Assembly: GCA_945829235.1 (NCBI GenBank)
Contig: CALZUA010000029.1
Span: 1-38,798 of the forward strand
Source: an uncultured Clostridia bacterium
GTDB lineage: Bacteria; Bacillota; Clostridia; Oscillospirales; Ruminococcaceae
Reading direction: 5' to 3'
Length of the DNA stretch: 38,798 nt
The position numbers and the translations under genes were made by a program. A model generated the notes under the pieces. That model saw nothing but the letters and a program-made list of their open reading frames with translations. It ran no database searches and was not told where the DNA came from. This document shows positions 9,406 through 17,094 of the stretch, one piece after another. Position 1 is the stretch's first letter. Every line of letters begins with the position of its first letter.

Positions 9406-9437
9406 TTATCCTGCTAAAATACTGACTTATCCTGCTA
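9406..9437. promoter_or_regulatory. Direct repeat operator upstream of the GH3 -35 box
   Basis: TTATCCTGCTA occurs twice (9406-9416 and 9427-9437), exactly 21 bases apart, starting 4 bases beyond the GH3 -35 box. Two half-sites on the same helix face beside a promoter resemble the arrangement used by AraC-type regulators. No such regulator is in the window. Confidence 0.55.
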
Positions 9438-9477
9438 TTGAGATATTGGTAATTTGGGAATTAGTGAAATGTGTCAG

Positions 9478-9497
9478 TGATAATGCAGAAATTATCA
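9478..9497. promoter_or_regulatory. Inverted repeat in the GH3-GH1 intergenic region
   Basis: TGATAAT and ATTATCA form a perfect 7-bp dyad around GCAGAA. It lies between the two divergent promoters and is a possible operator. The rest of 9438-9558 is AT-rich with no gene. Confidence 0.35.
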
Positions 9498-9580
9498 TTG
9501 TAAAGTGAATTTAAATCGATTATGATTAAATTACAGTGCTTAAACCGGCAGTTAATGAATGAAACACTTAAAACTTTGGG

Positions 9581-9609
9581 TTGATTTTTGTGGAAAAATA
9601 TTGTATAAT
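9581..9609 (+). promoter_or_regulatory. Sigma-A promoter of the GH1 gene
   Basis: TTGATT (9581-9586), a 17-base spacer and TATAAT (9604-9609). This predicts a leader of about 155 bases before the GH1 start codon. Confidence 0.75.
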
Positions 9610-9643
9610 AAATATATAACCCATTACACAAATAGCCCAAATG

Positions 9644-9731
9644 TGCAGATTCAAATGCGATCTGCATTTTATGCGGCAGTTCAAAACGAGAATGCAAATT
9701 ACAACGTCCGAATACCGCAAGCATATTGCGG
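9644..9731 (+). promoter_or_regulatory. Two inverted repeats in the GH1 5' leader
   Basis: TGCAGAT / ATCTGCA (9644-9650 and 9660-9666) and CCGCAA / TTGCGG (9715-9720 and 9726-9731) both lie downstream of the promoter and upstream of the RBS. They could be roadblock operators or leader RNA hairpins. Neither is followed by a T run, so simple terminators are unlikely. Confidence 0.4.
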
Positions 9732-9771
9732 ACAAGGAAAAATAAAAGCTATTATTGAAAGGAAGGATTTT

Positions 9772-11118
9772 ATGAGCTTCAGAAAAGATTTTGTTTGGGG
9801 AGCGGCTACCGCTGCATATCAAATCGAGGGTGCATTTGACGAGGACGGCAAAGGAAGAAGCATCTGGGACGAATTTACCCATTCCGAGGGAAAAATCTAC
9901 GACAACAGCACAGGCGATATTGCCTGCGACCATTATCACCGCTATAAGGAAGATGTAAAGCTTATGGCGGAGCTTGGGATAAAGGCGTATCGCTTTTCCA
10001 TATCGTGGAGCAGGATACTTCCCGAGGGAACGGGTGCGGTAAATCAAAAAGGCATTGATTTTTACAATGACCTGATAAACGAGCTTCTGAAATACGGTAT
10101 AGAGCCGTATGTTACGTTGTATCACTGGGATTTGCCCTATGCGCTTCATCTAAAAGGCGGCTGGCTGAATGATGATATTTCTGACTGCTTTGAGCTGTAC
10201 ACAACAATAGTTGCGGAAAGCTTCGGCGACAGAGTTAAAAATTTCATCACCTTTAACGAGCCGCAGATTTTCATAGGCTTCGGATATTCCGAGGGCAACC
10301 ACGCTCCCGGACATAGTCTTTCCGACAAAGAGCTTCTGCGAATTAGTCATAATGTACATAAGGCTCACGGTAAGGCTGTCCGAGTGCTGAGGGAAAATGT
10401 GCGCGATGTAAAAATAGGCTTTACAATAGCTACAACTCCATCTGTTCCACTGTCCGATAAGGATATTGAAACTGCCGAAAATTCGTATTTCAGCTGCGGC
10501 AAAGGTAATTTTGTGTTTTCCGAGAGCTTCTGGTTGGACCCTATCGTATTCGGAAAATATCCCGATGAACTTATGAACGCATACGGGGATATCTTCCCTG
10601 AAAAATCCGCAGAGGATATGAAGCTCATCTCCGCACCCATTGATTTTATCGGGCTGAATATTTATACGGGAAAACTCGTAAAAACAGACGAAAACGGTTC
10701 AGCCGAAATAGTTCCCTGTCCTGCGGGACACCCTCGGACGGCTATCGGCTGGGATATAGTCCCTTCGTCATTATTTTGGGGAACAAAATTCCATTACGAC
10801 AGGTACGGGTTGCCAATTTATATTACCGAGAACGGAATGTCCGCTCACGACTGCATCTCACTCGACGGAAAGGTACACGACCCCAACCGCATTGATTATC
10901 TCAACCGCTATCTCCTTGAACTGAAAAAATCTGCAGAAAACGGAGCGGATATTCGTGGTTATTTTCAGTGGTCACTGCTCGATAACTTTGAATGGGCAAA
11001 GGGCTACAGCGAGCGTTTCGGAATGATATTTGTTGATTATCCCACACAAAAACGCATTGTGAAGGATTCGGGATACTGGTACAAAACTGTAATTGAAAAC
11101 AACGGTGAAAATCTGTAA
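9772..11118 (+). CDS. Glycoside hydrolase family 1 (beta-glucosidase / 6-phospho-beta-glucosidase family)
   Basis: A 448-residue GH1 enzyme, the normal length of a bacterial beta-glucosidase. It begins MSFRKDFVWGAATAAYQIEG, the family's conserved N-terminus, so ATG 9772 is the start; it has a strong GGAAGG site. The acid/base Glu163 is in TFNEPQ and the nucleophile Glu353 in YITENGM. The sugar-binding YRFSISWSRI and the late LLDNFEWAKGYSERFGM are also present. It is cytoplasmic. With the divergent GH3 enzyme it probably finishes degradation of imported beta-glucan or cellodextrin fragments. No PTS genes are nearby, which favours plain glucosidase, but this is not proven. Confidence 0.94.
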   Translation: MSFRKDFVWGAATAAYQIEGAFDEDGKGRSIWDEFTHSEGKIYDNSTGDIACDHYHRYKEDVKLMAELGIKAYRFSISWSRILPEGTGAVNQKGIDFYNDLINELLKYGIEPYVTLYHWDLPYALHLKGGWLNDDISDCFELYTTIVAESFGDRVKNFITFNEPQIFIGFGYSEGNHAPGHSLSDKELLRISHNVHKAHGKAVRVLRENVRDVKIGFTIATTPSVPLSDKDIETAENSYFSCGKGNFVFSESFWLDPIVFGKYPDELMNAYGDIFPEKSAEDMKLISAPIDFIGLNIYTGKLVKTDENGSAEIVPCPAGHPRTAIGWDIVPSSLFWGTKFHYDRYGLPIYITENGMSAHDCISLDGKVHDPNRIDYLNRYLLELKKSAENGADIRGYFQWSLLDNFEWAKGYSERFGMIFVDYPTQKRIVKDSGYWYKTVIENNGENL

Positions 11119-11168
11119 TTAAGCAAACGAGAAAATCGCAAGCTCCATTACAGGCTCTCCTTCCCTGC

Positions 11169-11340
11169 TTATTCAATCTGTAAAGCCTTTCTAAAATATT
11201 CGTTGATTGTGACCGGTTCGCGTCCGAGAGTATTCGTAAGTGTGAATGCGTTCCCCCAAAAGCTATTTTCGTTGTAATGACGGAACATTGCGAGAGCCGT
11301 CTGTCCTTCGTAGCTAAAGAAGCTTTCAAATTCCGATGAA
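11169..11340 (-). pseudogene. NAD(P)-binding (NmrA/SDR-like) protein, C-terminal remnant
   Basis: The minus strand reads FFSYEGQTALAMFRHYNENS, then FTLTNTLGREPVTINEYF and a stop at 11169. This is a plausible C-terminus of an NmrA-like NAD(P)-binding protein. No N-terminus is present. To its right, on the plus strand, a second scrap reads GEIYIGAVEKTRERK and stops at 11397. Two unrelated gene ends meeting here indicates a deletion junction. HxlR regulators often neighbour NmrA-like genes, so the first scrap may be a lost relative of the gene at 12041. Confidence 0.45.
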
Positions 11341-11419
11341 CAGGTTTCGGGTGAAATCTATATCGGTGCGGTTGAAAAAACAAGAGAGCGTAAATAACTT
11401 ACAAAGATAGGTCGATACT

Positions 11420-11755
11420 CTATTTTACCGAAGCCTTATACCCCTCTCCCCAGCTCTGCATAGCGTCAAGAATAGGCTTCAGACTTTTACCAAGTTCCGT
11501 AAGGGAATATTCAACCTTCGGCGGCACTTCTGCATAAACCTTACGGCTCACAAGTCCGCTTTCCTCCATATCCCGAAGCTGTGCGGTCAGCACCTTCTGC
11601 GATACGCTTCCGATAGATTTTTTCAGCTCGCCGAAGCGCTTTGTGCCTGTAATCAGGTCACGGAGTATCAGCACCTTCCACTTGTCACCGATAAGGGTAA
11701 GGGTTGTTTCAACGGGACAGGAGGGCAATTCTTTAATCGTTTTCTGTTCGCTCAT
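11420..11755 (-). CDS. HxlR-family transcriptional regulator
   Basis: A 111-residue single-domain winged-HTH protein of the HxlR/YodB group. CPVETTLTLIGDKWKVLILR and the LKKSIGSVSQKVLTAQLRDM recognition region are diagnostic. The N-terminal Cys of the family (SCPVE) is present; in YodB-type members it senses thiol-reactive electrophiles. The start is placed at the MSEQK methionine (11755), which has a perfect AGGAGG, rather than eight codons upstream. It is divergent from an NAD(P)-binding protein, the usual HxlR target type, and GTAAC-containing palindromes lie between them. Confidence 0.93.
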   Translation of the reverse strand: MSEQKTIKELPSCPVETTLTLIGDKWKVLILRDLITGTKRFGELKKSIGSVSQKVLTAQLRDMEESGLVSRKVYAEVPPKVEYSLTELGKSLKPILDAMQSWGEGYKASVK

Positions 11756-11782
11756 AACAAGCCTCCTCAAATGTATCAAATA

Positions 11783-11791
11783 GTAACTTAC
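11783..11791. promoter_or_regulatory. Putative HxlR operator at its own promoter
   Basis: GTAACTTAC, a 9-base palindrome with one central base, lies just downstream of the hxlR-type gene's -10 box, where binding would block transcription. Confidence 0.45.
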
Positions 11792-11797
11792 ATTCTA

Positions 11798-11826
11798 ATT
11801 ATACCATACTGCTCAAAACAAGTCAA
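11798..11826 (-). promoter_or_regulatory. Sigma-A promoter of the HxlR gene
   Basis: On the minus strand TTGACT (11821-11826), a 17-base spacer and TATAAT (11798-11803). Confidence 0.8.
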
Positions 11827-11878
11827 TAAAAATTTTTTCGGGCAGAAAAATGCTCTCAAACCCCTATTTCAAACAATC

Positions 11879-11894
11879 GTTACCCTGCGGTAAC
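11879..11894. promoter_or_regulatory. Putative HxlR operator, GTTACC-CTGC-GGTAAC
   Basis: A perfect 6-bp dyad around CTGC, sharing the GTAAC half-site with 11783-11791. A further GGTAAC follows near 11914. All are upstream of the NAD(P)-binding gene's promoter. Confidence 0.45.
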
Positions 11895-11941
11895 CGTCCA
11901 TTAGTATCATTTTGGTAACTATATCACAAAAAAGTGCGTAC

Positions 11942-11970
11942 TTTACAAGCCGACTGCATTGTGGTATCAT
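11942..11970 (+). promoter_or_regulatory. Sigma-A promoter of the NAD(P)-binding gene
   Basis: TTTACA (11942-11947), a 17-base spacer and TATCAT (11965-11970), about 65 bases before the start codon. Confidence 0.65.
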
Positions 11971-12040
11971 ATAGACAAGGAAAGAGAAACAGCGCTGAAA
12001 TCTTCCGAAAAGCAAAACCATATTTCAGGAGGATAATACT

Positions 12041-12670
12041 ATGAAAATCGCAGTTATTTGTGCAAACGGAAAAGCAGGTCAGCTTATCGTAAAGGAAGCT
12101 GTAGAAAGAGGTCTTGATGTTACCGCCGTTGTAAGAGGTGAGAACAAGTCTGCCGCAAAGAAAGTTATCGTAAAGGATCTGTTTGACCTCACCGCCGATG
12201 ATCTCAAGGGCTTTGACGCAGTTGTTGACGCATTCGGTGCATGGGCGCCTGATGTTCTGCCGCAGCACTCCACATCTCTCAAGCACCTTTGCGATATTCT
12301 CAGCGGAACAGATATACGTCTGCTGGTAGTCGGCGGTGCAGGAAGCCTCTATGTAAATCCCGAGCATACAGTTCAGGTTATGGACGGTCCCGATTTCCCG
12401 GATATGTTTAAGCCTCTTGCAGCCGCACAGGTCAAGGCGCTCGAAGAGCTGCGCACAAGAAATGATGTGAAGTGGACATTCCTCAGCCCCGCGGGAGATT
12501 TCCGTGCAGACGGTGACAGAACAGGCAAATATATTCTCGGCGGTGAGGAACTGACGCTGAACTCCAAGGGCGAGAGCGTTATCAGCTATGCGGATTACGC
12601 AATTGCAATGGTTGACGAAATAGTAAAGGGCAACAATATTCAGAAGCGCATCAGCGTAGTTTCGGAATAA
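12041..12670 (+). CDS. NAD(P)-binding (NmrA/SDR-like) oxidoreductase
   Basis: A 209-residue atypical short-chain dehydrogenase-like protein. The N-terminal MKIAVICANGKAGQLIVKEA is a Rossmann nucleotide-binding loop of the GxxGxxG class in which the first Gly is replaced (ANGKAG). LLVVGGAGSLYV and the later LSPAGDFRADGDRTGKY segment are typical of the YwnB/NmrA-like group. Substrate unknown; a role in electrophile or redox response is inferred from the divergent HxlR gene. It has an AGGAGG site. The next gene starts 72 bases later with only a weak hairpin (about 12681-12700) between them, so read-through into the macrodomain gene is likely. Confidence 0.85.
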   Translation: MKIAVICANGKAGQLIVKEAVERGLDVTAVVRGENKSAAKKVIVKDLFDLTADDLKGFDAVVDAFGAWAPDVLPQHSTSLKHLCDILSGTDIRLLVVGGAGSLYVNPEHTVQVMDGPDFPDMFKPLAAAQVKALEELRTRNDVKWTFLSPAGDFRADGDRTGKYILGGEELTLNSKGESVISYADYAIAMVDEIVKGNNIQKRISVVSE

Positions 12671-12742
12671 AATGAAAACAGGGGCTGTCGGGAACGGCAG
12701 CCTTTGTGCATCCCGTGAATGCGGTAGAAAAGAGGTTGTAAT

Positions 12743-13516
12743 ATGACGCAATCCGAAATGAGAATAGTCCTCATCAACAAGCTGTTGGAAGAACAGCCGC
12801 AGTACAAGGAAACGCCTGTTCCGAAATCCGAAACGGAGCAAAAACGACTGCTCCGCGCCCTTATGAATATCCGCAGACCGCACCCAATCGGCGATGATTT
12901 TCTTAAGTTGCAGGACGAATATCTGCAAGTTGAAACTATGAAAAAAGGGATAACGGATTTGTCCGACCTTACACCGATATGCGGCGATATTTATTTGTGG
13001 CAAGGGGATATTACAACGCTTCGCTGTGACGCAATAGTCAATGCGGCAAACTCCGAAATGCTGGGCTGTTTCTGTCCCTGTCACGGTTGTATTGACAATG
13101 CGATACATACCTTTTCGGGCATTCAGCTTCGGCTGGAATGTGCAGAGATTATGAGAAAGCAGGGCTATTCCGAGCCTGTTGGCAGAGCAAAGCTCACAAA
13201 AGCCTACAATCTGCCCTGCAAATTTGTTCTGCACACGGTAGGTCCATTTATCGGCGGCGAAGTCACAAGAAATGACGAAGAACAGCTTGCTTCCTGCTAC
13301 CGCTCATGCCTTGCACTTGCGGAGGAAAATGGAATTGCAAGTATTGCTTTCTGCTGTATTTCTACGGGCGAGTTCCATTTCCCGAACAGAGAAGCCGCAG
13401 AAATTGCGGTGAGAACAGTTACGGATTTTAAGGAAAATACCCATAGCAGAATTAAGGTGATATTCAATGTATTCAAGGACACAGACTACGAAATTTACAG
13501 GGAGCTTTTCGGATAA
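12743..13516 (+). CDS. Zinc-type macrodomain (ADP-ribosyl hydrolase) linked to a class M sirtuin
   Basis: A 257-residue macrodomain protein expected to remove ADP-ribose from modified protein. An N-terminal helical extension (about 1-75) is followed by the macrodomain: GDITTLRCDAIVNAANSEML gives the conserved D-I-T and N-A-A-N ADP-ribose contacts. A Cys/His cluster, GCFCPCHGCIDNAIH (C111, C113, H114, C116), follows directly. That cluster marks the zinc-containing macrodomains that occur beside SirTM sirtuins. FCCISTGEFHFPNREAA is the second substrate loop. Its 3' end overlaps the sirtuin gene by 50 bases, so the pair is co-translated. It forms the eraser half of a writer/eraser pair. Confidence 0.9.
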   Translation: MTQSEMRIVLINKLLEEQPQYKETPVPKSETEQKRLLRALMNIRRPHPIGDDFLKLQDEYLQVETMKKGITDLSDLTPICGDIYLWQGDITTLRCDAIVNAANSEMLGCFCPCHGCIDNAIHTFSGIQLRLECAEIMRKQGYSEPVGRAKLTKAYNLPCKFVLHTVGPFIGGEVTRNDEEQLASCYRSCLALAEENGIASIAFCCISTGEFHFPNREAAEIAVRTVTDFKENTHSRIKVIFNVFKDTDYEIYRELFG

Positions 13517-14336
13517 CATAAATCGGCTTTCCAATGAAATACGAACCGCTGACGCTGTTCTGATAGGCGCAGGAGCAGGACTTTCCGCGTCATCGGGCTT
13601 TACGTATAGCGGAGAGCGGTTTGAGAAATATTTCAGCGATTTCCGCGAAAAATATGGCATTACGGATATGTATTCGGGCGGATTTTATCCCTTTGAAACG
13701 CTAAAGGAATACTGGGCTTGGTGGTCAAGGCATATATTGATAAACCGCTATGACGCGCCTGTCGGAAAGCCTTACAGTGACTTGCTGAAGCTGGTTGAAA
13801 GCAAGGATTATTTTGTGCTGACAACCAATGTTGACCATCAATTTCAGAAAGCCGGCTTTGATAAAAAGCGGCTTTTCTATACGCAGGGAGATTACGGCTT
13901 GTGGCAATGCGGCAAAGCCTGCCACAACAAAACCTATGATAACGAAGCCGCTGTTCGCAAAATGACAGCGCTTCAAAAGGATATGAAAATCTCCGATGAG
14001 CTTATCCCGAAATGCCCCGTATGCGGTGCGCCAATGACTATGAACCTGCGCTGTGACGATTTATTTGTGCAGGACGAGGGTTGGTATGCTGCCGCAAAAC
14101 GATACGAGGATTTTGTCAGCAAACACAGCAATTCACATATCCTGCTTCTTGAACTTGGCGTGGGCTTCAACACGCCTGTTATCATTAAATATCCGTTTTG
14201 GCAGATGACAGTGCAGAACCCAAATGCTGTCTATGCTTGCGTAAATCTCGGGGAGTGCTATTGCCCTGCCGAAATACAAAATCGGGCGATTTGCATTGAC
14301 GGGGATATAGGGGAGATTATTGAGAAGTGCTTGTGA
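13467..14336 (+). CDS. Class M sirtuin (SirTM), protein ADP-ribosyltransferase
   Basis: A 289-residue sirtuin-fold protein. LIGAGAGLSASSGF is the NAD-binding loop and TTNVDHQFQKAGF carries the conserved Asn121 and Asp123. Where ordinary deacetylase sirtuins have the catalytic His, the sequence reads FYTQGDYG, with Gln140. That substitution is the hallmark of SirTM enzymes, which ADP-ribosylate protein instead of deacetylating. Zinc-binding pairs are WQCGKAC (C148, C152) and CPVC (C183, C186). The start at 13467 lies inside the macrodomain gene with an AAGGTGAT site. In described systems the target is a lipoylated GcvH-like protein with its ligase; neither gene is in this window. Confidence 0.9.
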   Translation: MYSRTQTTKFTGSFSDNINRLSNEIRTADAVLIGAGAGLSASSGFTYSGERFEKYFSDFREKYGITDMYSGGFYPFETLKEYWAWWSRHILINRYDAPVGKPYSDLLKLVESKDYFVLTTNVDHQFQKAGFDKKRLFYTQGDYGLWQCGKACHNKTYDNEAAVRKMTALQKDMKISDELIPKCPVCGAPMTMNLRCDDLFVQDEGWYAAAKRYEDFVSKHSNSHILLLELGVGFNTPVIIKYPFWQMTVQNPNAVYACVNLGECYCPAEIQNRAICIDGDIGEIIEKCL

Positions 14337-14364
14337 ATTGCCAAAAATTAAGCACAACAGCAAA

Positions 14365-14396
14365 AACAGGCTCTCCGTTTAACCAGAGAGCCTGTT
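14365..14396 (+). terminator. Hairpin terminator after the sirtuin gene
   Basis: An 11-bp perfect stem AACAGGCTCTC / GAGAGCCTGTT flanked by A-rich sequence on the left. It separates the plus-strand ADP-ribosylation genes from the converging zinc-ribbon genes. Confidence 0.7.
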
Positions 14397-14557
14397 ATCA
14401 TATTTATGGGTCAGTAGCGTTTTAGGCAGTCAAATCCCCGAGCTTCGGAACTGCCCGTTGTCGGGTTTTCCGCAGGACGGTCAAACCCAAGTTTCACTGT
14501 CAAAATACACAGCAGAATTATTTTCAATATTATCAGACATAACAAACTCCTAAATAC
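14397..14557. other. Short region with a possible minus-strand small ORF or scrap
   Basis: The minus strand has a frame of about 35 codons ending at 14411 (LGFDRPAENPTTGSSEARGF, then DCLKRY). No clear RBS or ATG is visible. It may be a remnant of a longer gene. Nothing else was recognised. Confidence 0.2.
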
Positions 14558-15160
14558 TTATTTCAAATAGGGATTCTTGCCGCCGCATTTTGTGCAGAAA
14601 AAGTGCTTGTCGCCGTTCTTGTTTCCGCAGTTTTCGCAGTACCACGGCGATGAAAAATAATACGCTAACAATTCACATAGAATATATGCTAAAATCATAA
14701 AAGATGTAACAATTATATAGCTACCCCACTCTTCCCCAGAGATTGTCACCATGGAATAAAATAAATTCAAAAGAGATAAAGCAGTCGGACAATTCGGGAA
14801 AAATTTACGAATTATTTTATATGAGAAAAAATAAATTGAGGATAAAGCGGCATATATTGTAACCCAAATCATATTAAAAAATAAAGAGTCTTTATTTTCC
14901 GTAAAGAACAATAAAAAGAATAAAACTATCAGATTTGCAATCCCAAAGAGTATCGAACGTTTAAATCTGATATGAAGAAAATACAATACTGTCGATAAAA
15001 CAGTAATTATAGAAAGACAAAACTTGCTAATCTTCGAGCCGCTAAAAAAGTCTTGATTATTGATTATTCCGTTATACAAAAACCACCCTGCCACAACGGC
15101 GGTTACAACCAAAAAGACAATATTTGTGGCTTTTTTGAGCTTTGCTTGTTTTTCGCTCAT
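14558..15160 (-). CDS. Multi-pass membrane protein with C-terminal zinc ribbon
   Basis: A 200-residue protein with about five hydrophobic segments (residues about 12-30, 42-62, 68-86, 92-112 and 125-165). It ends in a cytoplasmic-type zinc ribbon, CENCGNKNGDKHFFCTKCGG (two CxxC pairs). Family unrecognised beyond the ribbon. The stop of the gene before it is 13 bases upstream, so the two zinc-ribbon membrane genes form an operon. A role in sensing or scaffolding is possible but not shown. Confidence 0.65.
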   Translation of the reverse strand: MSEKQAKLKKATNIVFLVVTAVVAGWFLYNGIINNQDFFSGSKISKFCLSIITVLSTVLYFLHIRFKRSILFGIANLIVLFFLLFFTENKDSLFFNMIWVTIYAALSSIYFFSYKIIRKFFPNCPTALSLLNLFYSMVTISGEEWGSYIIVTSFMILAYILCELLAYYFSSPWYCENCGNKNGDKHFFCTKCGGKNPYLK

Positions 15161-15172
15161 ATTTTCACCACC

Positions 15173-15673
15173 TTATTCTCTCGGTTTTCCGCAATTATAG
15201 CAGAAACCCGAATCAGCGTCATTGTTTTTTCCGCAACCGGTGCAAGTCCATTTTCCCGATGTAATAATTTGTTCGATATATACCGCTTCCGCTTGAGGTG
15301 TTTCCTGAGAAGATGCGGGCGCTATATTGTCATCTGTTACTTGTACTCCATTGTTAGCTTGCTGAACAGATTGATTGCTCTGAACGCTGTAAACCTGCTT
15401 CTTGCTCAATATACGCTGACCGCCGCATACCGCATTTCGGATATCGGCAACATTATCGAGAAACTCAATAAATATACCCCATAATGAAAACAAAACAAGG
15501 ATAAGTACTATACCTCCGAACAGAATAACAGCGCCAAACCAAGAATTATCGACACCGCCCGGACCTTCAGATTTCTGACTGAATCCCCAGATAGCGCCGA
15601 CAATTACTGCTATACACGAAAATGCCAGACTTATGATGAATACCGCCTTGTTCAACTTACGCCAAAAGCTCAT
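15173..15673 (-). CDS. Two-helix membrane protein with C-terminal zinc ribbon
   Basis: A 166-residue protein starting MSFWRKLNKAVFIISLAFSC. Two membrane helices (about 10-32 and 52-78) are followed by a Gln/Asn/Ser-rich linker and a zinc ribbon CTGCGKNNDADSGFCYNCG near the C-terminus. ATG 15673 is chosen because GGAGG sits 8 bases before it; an ATG five codons upstream overlaps that RBS. It is first in a two-gene operon with the next zinc-ribbon protein. Confidence 0.65.
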   Translation of the reverse strand: MSFWRKLNKAVFIISLAFSCIAVIVGAIWGFSQKSEGPGGVDNSWFGAVILFGGIVLILVLFSLWGIFIEFLDNVADIRNAVCGGQRILSKKQVYSVQSNQSVQQANNGVQVTDDNIAPASSQETPQAEAVYIEQIITSGKWTCTGCGKNNDADSGFCYNCGKPRE

Positions 15674-16200
15674 ATTTTTTACCTCCAAGATTTTTGTTCA
15701 TAATAATTATAAGACAAAATTCGCCAAAATTCTATTGACATTATATATATTGATGCGATTTTTTGGCAATTATGAACAACAGCGAGATACTCACTTCTCG
15801 CTGTTTACACATATTTTCAGAGAAAAACCACAAACCCAAACGTGTTGAAAAAGTAAATTGGTTCTTCTGTGTTTGGGGACGCTTCACCATAAGCATAGCT
15901 CACATTTGGCTTAACAAAGCCTTTTGTAGGCTTTTCTTTTTGCCAAAAATTCGGCTTGTCGGCTATTGCGGATTTTCGAGATGCACGCTTTAAGCTTCCA
16001 TCTTGCGACTGTCGAGGAAACCGAAAGCCCCGTCCATAGCTTCGGCTACTCTCGCCTGTGCGTTTTGGAACTGATGACAATACACATTCAAAGTATTCAC
16101 ACATCTAATTCTTCCACCAAACCGCCTAAACAAGCGGTTTCTTTGTCCTTGTCCACAACAAGACATTTCTTGTAATGTGTCACAAGCCATCTCAAAAGCC
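15674..16200. other. Gene-poor region with an orphan hairpin and unclear remnants
   Basis: A hairpin AGCGAGA / TCTCGCT (15781-15802) followed by a short T run looks like a terminator without an obvious gene. Between about 15990 and 16190 the minus strand reads a stretch VNTLNVYCHQFQNAQARVAE ending at 15990, and an overlapping frame reads CLVVDKDKETACLGGLVEEL. Both have protein-like composition but no good starts. They may be scraps of a mobile-element gene. I do not recognise the family. Confidence 0.3.
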
Positions 16201-16229
16201 TTGATTTTTCCAACGTTCTATGCTATAAT
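16201..16229 (+). promoter_or_regulatory. Sigma-A promoter of the zinc-ribbon kinase operon
   Basis: TTGATT (16201-16206), a 17-base spacer and TATAAT (16224-16229) with an extended TG upstream of the -10. Confidence 0.8.
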
Positions 16230-16263
16230 GTATATAAAGATTTTTTGTGTGGAGGTGAGCGTT

Positions 16264-17094
16264 TTGCCGCGTATTAACGGGAAAAAGCGTTGCGCGAATT
16301 GTTTTTGCGAAATAAAATCCGAGCCGTGCCCGAATTGCGGATATTCCAAAAACACATCTGCGTCCGACGCGGAAGCACTTCCGCATGGAACAAAACTCGC
16401 GGAAAAGTATATCGTTGGAGGCGTTATCGGGTGCGGCGGCTTCGGAAAAACTTACCTTGCTCTTGACATAAAAAGTGACAAAACACTCGCGATAAAAGAA
16501 TACTTTCCTCCGAATATCGCCGTAAGAAAGCGCAAAACGCTCACGGTCAAGCCGATTAGTGAGAAAAAGAGCAGCGTTTACAGCAACGGTCTGAGGCACT
16601 TTTCCGAGGAGGCGGAACAAGTTTCGCGCTTCAACGGCAACCCAAATATCGTCAACTTTTTCGAGTGCTTTCGTGAAAACGGTACGGCATATTGCGTTAT
16701 GGAATTTCTCTCGGGGATAACGCTTGAAAAATACGTTGAAAATCACGGCGCGGCAAGCGTCGAGCAGTGCGTGTATCTTGCGGAAAAGCTCGCTTCGGCA
16801 CTCGTTGCGATACATAGTGCGGGACTGCTTCACCGCGACATCGCGCCAGATAATATAATGCTGTGCTCTGACGGTAAGGTAAAGTTGCTTGATTTCGGCG
16901 CGGCGCGAAAACCGTCCGAGGAAACATCGCTCACCGTGATGATGAAAACGGGATTTACTCCCGTGGAGCAATACTCCGACGGTGCGGAGCTTACCGCAAA
17001 GACCGATATTTATGCGCTTGGAATGACGTTGTTTTACGCGCTTACCGGTAAAAAACCGAAAAAGCGTTTTCGCGCGAATGGAAAACGACCGTGA
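16264..17094 (+). CDS. Zinc-ribbon Ser/Thr protein kinase, N-terminal part (frameshifted at 17059-17063)
   Basis: This frame encodes a zinc ribbon (CANCF...CPNCG, residues 10-26) followed by a Hanks-type kinase: glycine loop GCGGFGKTY (about 56-64), ATP-anchoring Lys78, catalytic HRD (190-192), and DFG (210-212). All catalytic residues are present. The TTG start at 16264 is used because GGAGGTGA lies 5 bases upstream. The frame ends at 17094 inside the kinase C-lobe, just after DIYALGMTLFYALTGKKPKK. Removing one A from the five-A run at 17059-17063 joins it to the next frame (17078-18367), giving one protein of about 700 residues. An uninterrupted gene was clearly the ancestral state. Confidence 0.85.
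   Translation: MPRINGKKRCANCFCEIKSEPCPNCGYSKNTSASDAEALPHGTKLAEKYIVGGVIGCGGFGKTYLALDIKSDKTLAIKEYFPPNIAVRKRKTLTVKPISEKKSSVYSNGLRHFSEEAEQVSRFNGNPNIVNFFECFRENGTAYCVMEFLSGITLEKYVENHGAASVEQCVYLAEKLASALVAIHSAGLLHRDIAPDNIMLCSDGKVKLLDFGAARKPSEETSLTVMMKTGFTPVEQYSDGAELTAKTDIYALGMTLFYALTGKKPKKRFRANGKRP

Noticed and set aside
12681-12700. Terminator between the NAD(P)-binding gene and the macrodomain gene
   Set aside because: The stem is short and lacks a proper T run; read-through is more likely.
11924-13234. 436-codon minus-strand frame opposite the NAD(P)-binding and macrodomain genes
   Set aside because: It lies antisense to two well-supported families, has no RBS and no recognisable motif; an artefact of codon bias.
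17059-17063. Programmed ribosomal frameshifting in the kinase
   Set aside because: No slippery heptamer of the known type with a downstream structure was evident, and two other genes show similar indels; error or decay is simpler.
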